From Candidatus Rifleibacteriota bacterium (GTDB lineage Bacteria > Riflebacteria > Ozemobacteria > Ozemobacterales > Ozemobacteraceae), in assembly GCA_029564115.1 (NCBI GenBank), contig JAKQQP010000008.1, positions 1 through 6,840 on the forward strand: a stretch of 6,840 bases of DNA, given 5' to 3'. Shown one piece after another: positions 1 through 5,064 of the stretch. Every line of letters starts with the position of its first letter. Position 1 is the first letter of the stretch. Below the pieces are notes generated by a model that made no database searches, had not been told where the DNA came from, and worked only from the letters and a program-made list of their open reading frames with translations. The position numbers were made by a program, and so were the translations under genes.

Positions 1-1
1 T

Positions 2-1690
2 CAAAAATACAACCCCGAAACCAAAACCGTCACCTCATCTTTTGACCCGCCCGCTGTAACAACGACAGAGTATATCGTCAATCAAAAAATGTCAGCTGAT
101 GATAAGGCGAATGGAGCGCCAACTACAGCGAGACTTACAAGCACAGGAACTATGGCAGACGGTGATTCTCAAAGATATAAGGCTTTTGACCATCTCACAG
201 CAACGGCCAATAACTATTGGTCGACTACAACAAATGGAAACTGGATAAAATACTATGCCGGAGCAAATCCCGTTTATGTCAACAAGCTTTATCTTGACAA
301 CACCGTTAGTCCAAACTCGAACGGCGTAAACTCATTTCTTCTCGAAGGCAGCAACGATGACTCGGATCCTTGGACAACCCTGGTTTCAAGTTCTCAGCCA
401 ATCAACACCTTAGACCACCCTGTATCTTTAACGAACCCAGGCATGTATAAATTTTTCAGATTCACTGTTAACACAAACCATGGAGGAACATATAGAACCA
501 TAAAAGAAATAAAATTGGTTAACACCGATGTTCGACGGATTTCACCGCTGGGAGCAGGTACAGTCGATGCTGCAAATAAAAAAGCCACTTTTGGCACTAA
601 AGTCGTTTCATGGTCAGCCCATGGCGGCAGCGATTACGGCAGCAAGGTGTTCGACGGCAATGTCAATGATACTGACAAGTGGGATACAAACACAGCTTCC
701 GGATTTCCGCATTGGATTGCACTTGATCTTGGAACACCTGACAACATTGATATTGTAAGAATTCATTGCGAAAATGCCGCCGATGGAATCAAAAATTTCT
801 TATTTCAATACAGCACAGACGGAGTTTCATGGTCAACGCTCAATATTAATGGTGCCGCCACAAATACTAATCCAGACAATACTGCCTGGAACACTTATCA
901 TGTAACCAACCCAAACTCTTACAGACACTACCGACTTGTATGTAATGATTCCTGGACAAGCGAAATCAAAGCATGGGAGATAGAGTTTTTCAGCTCCATG
1001 CCCGCAACCGCAGCATCAAACAAGCCGGTTATGACCAAAACAATGACCGACATGCGTGGCGAAACACAGACAACTGATGGAGCGGCCTGCACGACCCCTT
1101 ACGGAATTGTGGTTGGCGGGGGTGCGACCAGCACGGTTCTTGTTTACTGGCCCCATGGCAAAGACAATTATAACGGACCAAACGATCAATCAATCGGGAT
1201 TTGCAGGTCTCTGCCCAAATTTCCGCTGGAAAACGGAGCCGCCGGCACTGATGACAGAGCCTACCATTCGCTCGTATGGCATAAAGGCAAGCTTTATCGC
1301 GTTGGCGGCAGGCGCGGTTCAACGCTGCTGAACAGCGTCGATGTCTTTGACTTCAACACCAATTCCTGGACCAATATCATGCTGAATAATATGACCCAAT
1401 TTCCAGCCAACGGTTCTATGTTACAACGTGACAATGCTGCCGCCTGCTCATTCGGCGATGAGATTTTTATGTTCGGTGGTTCTATCGGCGCATCTGTCGG
1501 TGCAACTCCGTTAAATGATGCCGTCGCCTGGAACCCGGAAACAAAGACAGTAAGATCACTCGGCACAATGGCCATAGCCAAAAACTTTGCAAAAACCGCC
1601 GTGCCATGCGGGTCGGCAATTTACCTGATTGGAGGCGCGACAAACCATTCAACCGGAGGCGATGCAAATATCTGGAAATTCACACCATGA
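2..1690 (+). CDS. Discoidin/Kelch-repeat surface protein, 5'-truncated
   Basis: The frame is open from base 2 with no stop, so the gene starts left of the window; ATG at 89 is internal. The visible part is 562 residues. Residues 1-20 contain YNPETKTV, the end of a Kelch-type blade. Two discoidin-like (F5/8 type C) domains follow, roughly nt 89-530 (KAFDH, NWIKYY, FLLEGSNDD, FFRFTV) and nt 550-1000 (KVFDG, HWIALDLG, FLFQYSTDG, HYRLV). From about nt 1040 to the stop there are four Kelch-like blades, each with a Gly-Gly (VVGGG, YRVGG, MFGGS, LIGGA) and strands such as WNPETKTV. Discoidin domains usually bind glycans or lipids and Kelch blades form beta-propellers, so an exported adhesive or carbohydrate-binding protein is likely (inference). 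No enzymatic motif is visible. The signal sequence would lie outside the window. The stop overlaps the next gene's start, implying translational coupling with the pseudopilin genes. Confidence 0.85.
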   Translation, partial: QKYNPETKTVTSSFDPPAVTTTEYIVNQKMSADDKANGAPTTARLTSTGTMADGDSQRYKAFDHLTATANNYWSTTTNGNWIKYYAGANPVYVNKLYLDNTVSPNSNGVNSFLLEGSNDDSDPWTTLVSSSQPINTLDHPVSLTNPGMYKFFRFTVNTNHGGTYRTIKEIKLVNTDVRRISPLGAGTVDAANKKATFGTKVVSWSAHGGSDYGSKVFDGNVNDTDKWDTNTASGFPHWIALDLGTPDNIDIVRIHCENAADGIKNFLFQYSTDGVSWSTLNINGAATNTNPDNTAWNTYHVTNPNSYRHYRLVCNDSWTSEIKAWEIEFFSSMPATAASNKPVMTKTMTDMRGETQTTDGAACTTPYGIVVGGGATSTVLVYWPHGKDNYNGPNDQSIGICRSLPKFPLENGAAGTDDRAYHSLVWHKGKLYRVGGRRGSTLLNSVDVFDFNTNSWTNIMLNNMTQFPANGSMLQRDNAAACSFGDEIFMFGGSIGASVGATPLNDAVAWNPETKTVRSLGTMAIAKNFAKTAVPCGSAIYLIGGATNHSTGGDANIWKFTP

Positions 1691-2322
1691 AAACACCATT
1701 GTCTGAACTATTTGTGTTGCGCGCGCGAAAAGCTTTCACCATGATGGAAGTCATGACTGCCATGGCAATTATTGCGGTGGTCAGCAGCATTGTGCTGCCG
1801 GGCGCGGCCAATTTTTATTCTTCTGAACGTATTAAAGCGGTGGCCGAGGTAATGGTGCAAAACATTCGCATGGCCAAATACCGGGCAATGCAGGAGCAGG
1901 CACTGCATCGCATGATTTTTTCACCGGGCGGCGACACATACAAGATTCAGATGCATATTGGTTATTTTGAAGGCGGCATAACACCAGATTTAAGCACTGT
2001 GCTGACTGAAGAAGGGTATGACAGCTTGAACTGGGAAAGCGTTCTGGAAAGTGAAGAAGTCGAAATAGACCCGGGCGTCACAGTTACCCGCGACTCTTAT
2101 CTCGCTCCAAGGGTCATATATTTCTGGCCTGATGGCTATCTGGTAACCCACGACAGCACAGGAATCAGTGAAACAAACAAAAAGCTCCTTCCGGAATGCT
2201 ACATTCTGTTTGAATATGGCAGTTCAAGAATAAGAGTATATCTAAATGCAGTTGGAGTATTGTCTTCAGAATCCTATGCAGTCGATGATGACGGAGATCA
2301 GCCTGGGGATGTCCTATGGTAA
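1687..2322 (+). CDS. GspH/FimU-like pseudopilin
   Basis: This 211-residue protein has a class III (prepilin) signal: a basic leader ending R-A-R-K-A16, then F17-T-M-M-E21, then a hydrophobic stretch to about residue 38 (ending VVSSIVLPG). Glu at +5 after the predicted cut is the hallmark of pilins and pseudopilins. Cleavage would be A16|F17 by a prepilin peptidase, with Ala instead of the usual Gly at -1. The region AEVMVQNIRMAKYRAMQEQ after the membrane helix resembles the GspH/FimU group, and the rest is a beta-rich globular domain. The start at 1687 was chosen because it places the signal at the N-terminus and overlaps the upstream stop (ATGA); an upstream in-frame ATG at 1606 would add 27 residues inside the Kelch gene. 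No strong Shine-Dalgarno is seen at the right distance, so translation probably depends on coupling. The product should be a minor subunit at the tip of a type II secretion pseudopilus or type IV pilus. Confidence 0.85.
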   Translation: MKTPLSELFVLRARKAFTMMEVMTAMAIIAVVSSIVLPGAANFYSSERIKAVAEVMVQNIRMAKYRAMQEQALHRMIFSPGGDTYKIQMHIGYFEGGITPDLSTVLTEEGYDSLNWESVLESEEVEIDPGVTVTRDSYLAPRVIYFWPDGYLVTHDSTGISETNKKLLPECYILFEYGSSRIRVYLNAVGVLSSESYAVDDDGDQPGDVLW

Positions 2323-2906
2323 AAAAATACAAAAACAACAGAAAAGCATTTTCGCTGGTAGAAGTTCTGACTGCAACCATTGTCATGACTATGATGCTGG
2401 TTTCGGTAATTGCTTATATCCAGTATGGATCGCTCGTCTGGCAGAAAGGTCAAACCAAGATCGCGGCGAAAAATTATTCAAGAATGGCATTCGACCTGAT
2501 TAAACAGGATCTTATGAAAGCCGTAAATATTGGGAATCCTCCGGCTGCCACCTCAGTAACTGTAGACAATGTTCTTGGCTACCATATGTTGATTTCCGGC
2601 AACAAAGAAGAGTTTAAACTGGGAGTTCCAGACTCAAAAATGGTGCTGCAAAGGCTTATAGGCGGCGGTGACGCTGCCAAAGAGCAGACATGGAACACCA
2701 GAATGGCAAGAAATGTCAGTTTGTTTCTGGTGGAAAGAATCTCGACCTGGACCCTTAAAATAAGTCTGCAGATCAGAAGTGATGAAGAAGCGGTCGAAGA
2801 CACAAGCGGCCCGGCAGGAACCCCTGACGGCAATATCAACATTTTCGACCGGGAAATTGTCAGCAGTGAAAGCATCGTTCTGACTGCTCCGGCAGCAGGA
2901 GGCTGA
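2316..2906 (+). CDS. GspJ/PilW-like pseudopilin
   Basis: This is a 196-residue protein with a prepilin signal: basic leader (KKYKNNRK), predicted cut A11|F12, then F-S-L-V-E16 with Glu at +5, and a hydrophobic helix to about residue 35. After the helix, the stretch from QTKIAAKNYSRMA into FDLIKQDLMKA matches the pattern seen after the N-terminal helix in GspJ/PilW proteins. The C-terminal half is beta-rich and acidic. The start overlaps the previous stop by 7 bases, and a G-rich stretch (GGGGA) lies about 8 bases upstream, so the two genes are probably translationally coupled. In the family, GspJ joins GspI and GspK in the tip complex. No GspI/PilV-like gene is visible in the window. A PilW-type minor pilin of a type IV pilus is equally possible. 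Confidence 0.8.
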   Translation: MVKKYKNNRKAFSLVEVLTATIVMTMMLVSVIAYIQYGSLVWQKGQTKIAAKNYSRMAFDLIKQDLMKAVNIGNPPAATSVTVDNVLGYHMLISGNKEEFKLGVPDSKMVLQRLIGGGDAAKEQTWNTRMARNVSLFLVERISTWTLKISLQIRSDEEAVEDTSGPAGTPDGNINIFDREIVSSESIVLTAPAAGG

Positions 2907-2909
2907 CAA

Positions 2910-3572
2910 ATGGCCATAAAATCAGAAAAAAACGGGCAGGCCGGCATCATCATGATTATGCTGATATTCGGGCTGTTGATGACCGTTTCTACCGCCTACA
3001 TGAAAATGGTGCAGACAGAAGTGGAAGTGCAGAGCATGGTTGACAATTCAGACCGCGCCATGGACGCTGCTTTTTCGGGCATCAGCTACGCTATTGCCAT
3101 CGCCCAGAGCAACAAATCAATGTTCATTAACAGGGTCGAAGCAGTTGCCAGTAGAACATACATTATTGCTTCCACTACCAGCCTTTCGGACTGGACCTCT
3201 TTAAATGCAGCCTGGACAACGACAAAAGTGAATAAGGTCGCCTCAGTGCCCGCCGACTGGCTCTTTCTCAATGAAGCGCTTGACCTCTATAAAATAAATG
3301 AACAGGCTGCCAGCCCGCCTTACTTCTTCAGAGTTACGTCTTTTCCGGCCGCAAGCACTACAGCTGTCGCCGACCCGGAAAAATACGTTATCAAATCTCA
3401 GGGCAGATTCCTTCATTACTCAGACGATAAAGCCACCGTTCTGGCAACTTTTTCAGCTCAACTTATCGCAGAATGCAAAATAATGTTCAATCGAAAAATT
3501 GTACAGCTGTACCGCTATCGTTATATGCCTTTCCAGAAGGGGAATGATTTTTTCAAATACTCTCCTTACTGA
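2910..3572 (+). CDS. GspK/PilX-like minor pseudopilin
   Basis: This 220-residue protein starts 3 bases after the previous stop and has a strong Shine-Dalgarno AGGAGG at 2897-2902, 7 bases ahead of the ATG. The N-terminus is a short polar and basic leader (MAIKSEKNGQA), then a hydrophobic stretch from about residue 12 to 30 (GIIMIMLIFGLLM). The following segment, with TEVEVQSMVDNSDRAMDAA and FSGISYAIA, matches the post-helix pattern of PilX/GspK N-termini (tag-along 'NxxxRxxAxxAAxAGI'-like). There is no Glu at +5 if the cut is A11|G12, which is normal for GspK. GspK proteins are usually about 300 residues or more, so at 220 this is closer to PilX in size. The C-terminus is unusually rich in Tyr and basic residues (VQLYRYRYMPF and onward). 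It is the last gene of the pseudopilin cluster and probably caps the pseudopilus tip. The family assignment rests on the N-terminus and gene order. Confidence 0.7.
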   Translation: MAIKSEKNGQAGIIMIMLIFGLLMTVSTAYMKMVQTEVEVQSMVDNSDRAMDAAFSGISYAIAIAQSNKSMFINRVEAVASRTYIIASTTSLSDWTSLNAAWTTTKVNKVASVPADWLFLNEALDLYKINEQAASPPYFFRVTSFPAASTTAVADPEKYVIKSQGRFLHYSDDKATVLATFSAQLIAECKIMFNRKIVQLYRYRYMPFQKGNDFFKYSPY

Positions 3573-3616
3573 TTCCGGGCGATTAAAAATGCCCTGATAA
3601 AAAACTGGAGCAACTT

Positions 3617-4216
3617 ATGGTCAGTGCCAAGCGCAAAAAGCCTGAAAAGTATTCTTACGCAGACTATCTGAAGTGGAACGACGACAAACGTTACGAAATA
3701 ATCGACGGCGATGTCTACGACATGACCGGTCCAACCCTGGATCATCAGGTGATCAGCGGCGAACTGTTCAGGCAGATCGCCAATTTTCTTGAAGACAAGC
3801 CCTGCCGGGTTTTGCATGCGCCATTCGACCTGATGCTGGCGCGCCAGAATAAAAAGGCCGAAGAGATCACTACGGTTCTGCAGCCCGATATTATGGTCGT
3901 CTGCGATGAAAAGAAAATCACACAACAGGGAGTATTCGGCGCCCCCGACCTCGTCGTCGAGATCATCTCGCCCTCGACCGCCTCGCGCGACAACATTCTC
4001 AAGCGCTCAATTTACGAAAAAGCCGGGGTTAAAGAGTTCTGGCTGGTTCACCCCGTCGACCGCCTGGTGCGCATCTACCGCCTCGGCAAAGACGGCCTGT
4101 TCGGCCGCGAAGACATCTACGACCACACCGCCACAATCGGGATAAAAACCCTGCCCGGCCTGACCATCGACGCCCCGAAGCTTTTCGCCGGCATCAAACT
4201 GCCCGCCCACTCTTAG
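3617..4216 (+). CDS. Uma2-family (DUF820) putative endonuclease, copy 1
   Basis: This 199-residue protein has the full Uma2/DUF820 signature: an N-terminal Y-x-D-Y-L plus RYEIIDGDVYDM (residues 25-36), a conserved His43, PDIMVVCD (90-97), GAPDLVVEIISPST (108-121), and KRSIYEKAGVKEFWLVHP (129-146). The family has a PD-(D/E)XK nuclease fold. Asp91, Asp111, Glu115 and a lysine such as Lys129 are the plausible active-site residues, all present, so nothing suggests decay. The cellular role of Uma2 proteins is poorly known, and nuclease activity here is inferred from the fold only. The start is supported by GGAG at 3607-3610, 6 bases before the ATG. It lies 44 bases downstream of the pseudopilin operon on the same strand with no convincing terminator between, so read-through is possible. 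The last third looks more GC-rich than the first. Confidence 0.88.
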   Translation: MVSAKRKKPEKYSYADYLKWNDDKRYEIIDGDVYDMTGPTLDHQVISGELFRQIANFLEDKPCRVLHAPFDLMLARQNKKAEEITTVLQPDIMVVCDEKKITQQGVFGAPDLVVEIISPSTASRDNILKRSIYEKAGVKEFWLVHPVDRLVRIYRLGKDGLFGREDIYDHTATIGIKTLPGLTIDAPKLFAGIKLPAHS

Positions 4217-4261
4217 CGCGCCCACAGTAGAAGAACCTTTAACAGTCGCTCAGTCGAGGTG

Positions 4262-4274
4262 TTGTATAATACAA
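4262..4274. promoter_or_regulatory. Palindrome over a TATAAT box, possible operator/promoter
   Basis: TTGTA-TAA-TACAA is a perfect 5-bp inverted repeat with a 3-base centre. It includes a consensus -10 hexamer TATAAT at 4265-4270. A weak -35 candidate TTAACA sits at 4239-4244, but the spacer would be 20 bases, longer than ideal. A dimeric repressor bound here would cover the -10 box. Both the promoter and operator roles are inference from the sequence pattern only. Confidence 0.3.
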
Positions 4275-4309
4275 ATTCTACTTAGTTCTTGCACATAGTC
4301 GTCAGATGG

Positions 4310-4329
4310 ATTCCCGCCTGCGCGGGAAT
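4310..4329. repeat. dRS3-like 20-base palindromic repeat
   Basis: ATTCCCGCCTGCGCGGGAAT consists of 8-base arms (4310-4317 and 4322-4329) around a 4-base loop. It fits the pattern ATTCCC-N8-GGGAAT that defines the dRS3 repeats of Neisseria. Similar GGATTCCCGC...GCGGGAAT palindromes are dispersed in intergenic regions of many unrelated bacteria. Only one copy is visible in this window, so its status as a dispersed repeat cannot be proven here. Confidence 0.55.
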
Positions 4330-4345
4330 GGCGGGCATTTTATTT
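4313..4345 (+). terminator. Possible intrinsic terminator overlapping the repeat
   Basis: CCCGCC (4313-4318) can pair with GGCGGG (4330-4335) across an 11-base loop, followed at once by CATTTTATTT (4336-4345). This is the layout of a Rho-independent terminator, though the T tract is interrupted. The fold excludes the 4310-4329 hairpin because both use 4313-4317. It would end transcripts from the first Uma2 gene and the operon before it. Confidence 0.4.
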
Positions 4346-4374
4346 GAGCATCTTTTTTTTATGATTGGTATAAT
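4344..4374 (+). promoter_or_regulatory. Extended -10 promoter for second Uma2 gene
   Basis: TGGTATAAT at 4366-4374 is a perfect extended -10 element (TG-n-TATAAT). TTGAGC at 4344-4349 is a partial -35 match with a 19-base spacer, which an extended -10 tolerates. Transcription would start near 4381, giving a leader of about 20 bases that contains the GGAGG Shine-Dalgarno at 4391-4395. Position and quality make this the most convincing promoter in the window. Confidence 0.55.
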
Positions 4375-4402
4375 GGAAAAAATGCCGGGCGGAGGTTTGT
4401 AA

Positions 4403-5029
4403 ATGGCGGGATCGGCCAAGAAAAAGCAGGAGCGGTATTCTTATGCCGACTATCTGACCTGGGATGACGACAAGCGCTACGAGATAATCGACGGTGAAGT
4501 GTTTGATATGACTTCACCGAGTTTTACACATCAAATCATATCGATGGAGCTGGGCAGACAATTTGCCAATTATTTCGAAAACAAATCATGCAAAGTGGTA
4601 TGTGCGCCTTTTGATGTGATTCTGACAAAAAGCGCAAAGAAGAACGACGAAATTTTTACAGTGATCCAGCCTGATGTCATGGTAGTCTGCGACCCGAAGA
4701 AAATCGAAGAACGCGGCATCGTCGGCGCACCCGACCTGGTAGTCGAGATCATCTCGCCGTCAACTTCATCGAAAGACAATATCATCAAGCGCCGAATCTA
4801 CGAGCAGGCCGGGGTTAAGGAGTTCTGGCTGATTCACCCCGTCGACCGCCTGATTCGGGTCTACAAGCTTGGCAAAGACGGGTTATTCGGGCGCGAAGAC
4901 ATTTATGACGACCAGACACAGATCGAGATTGCGCAGTTTGCCGGCCTGAGCATCGACTGCCGCCGCCTGTTTCCGCCCCTGCCGAAAGTCAGGCGGGTAA
5001 AATCGCCACCACCGGCAAAATATGGATAA
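4403..5029 (+). CDS. Uma2-family (DUF820) putative endonuclease, copy 2
   Basis: This 208-residue paralogue of the gene at 3617-4216 aligns without gaps from residue 1 to about 190. By hand count about 125 of 190 positions are identical (roughly two thirds). It keeps RYEIIDGEVFDM, His43, PDVMVVCD, GAPDLVVEIISPST, IYEQAGVKEFWLIHP and the block LGKDGLFGREDIYD shared with copy 1. All candidate PD-(D/E)XK residues (Asp91, Asp111, Glu115, Lys129) are present. The main differences are in residues 38-86 and in the C-terminus, where this copy has an 18-residue Pro- and basic-rich tail (PPLPKVRRVKSPPPAKYG). The start is set by GGAGG at 4391-4395, 7 bases upstream. It appears to have its own promoter. 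The biochemical role is inferred from the family; Uma2 function in cells is not well established. Confidence 0.88.
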   Translation: MAGSAKKKQERYSYADYLTWDDDKRYEIIDGEVFDMTSPSFTHQIISMELGRQFANYFENKSCKVVCAPFDVILTKSAKKNDEIFTVIQPDVMVVCDPKKIEERGIVGAPDLVVEIISPSTSSKDNIIKRRIYEQAGVKEFWLIHPVDRLIRVYKLGKDGLFGREDIYDDQTQIEIAQFAGLSIDCRRLFPPLPKVRRVKSPPPAKYG

Positions 5030-5064
5030 TGTCAGACAATCAGCAGATCACTGCTTCAAAAAAG

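Larger units (their letters stand above)
4217..4402 (+). other. Regulatory-looking spacer between the two Uma2 genes
   Basis: This 186-base non-coding stretch separates the paralogues. From left to right it holds a 13-base perfect inverted repeat over a TATAAT (4262-4274), a 20-base ATTCCC-N8-GGGAAT palindrome (4310-4329) that overlaps an alternative terminator-like fold (4313-4345), a run of eight T (4353-4360), an extended -10 box (4366-4374) and a Shine-Dalgarno GGAGG (4391-4395), 7 bases ahead of the second gene's ATG. The density of such elements contrasts with the 3 to 44-base gaps elsewhere on this strand and suggests the second Uma2 gene has its own control. Confidence 0.6.

Noticed and set aside
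1606..1686. Earlier in-frame ATG for the GspH-like gene
   Set aside because: It would add 27 residues ahead of the prepilin leader, inside the Kelch gene. Start 1687 gives a proper short basic leader and a stop/start overlap.
2579..2953. 124-residue open frame on the minus strand inside the GspJ-like gene
   Set aside because: It lies opposite a gene with a clear pseudopilin signal and good operon spacing. No family motif or Shine-Dalgarno is seen, so it is a shadow frame.
3577..3594. Hairpin GGGC...GCCC after the pseudopilin operon as a terminator
   Set aside because: Only four base pairs around a 10-base loop, with A-rich rather than T-rich sequence after it on the + strand; too weak to call.
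3617..5029. Toxin-antitoxin or restriction-modification pair
   Set aside because: Both genes are members of the same Uma2 family, and no methyltransferase, antitoxin-like or specificity gene is present.
5042..5055. AGCAG-ATCA-CTGCT hairpin between the convergent genes as a shared terminator
   Set aside because: Only 5 bp, followed by an A run on the + strand; on the minus strand the T run comes before the hairpin, not after it.
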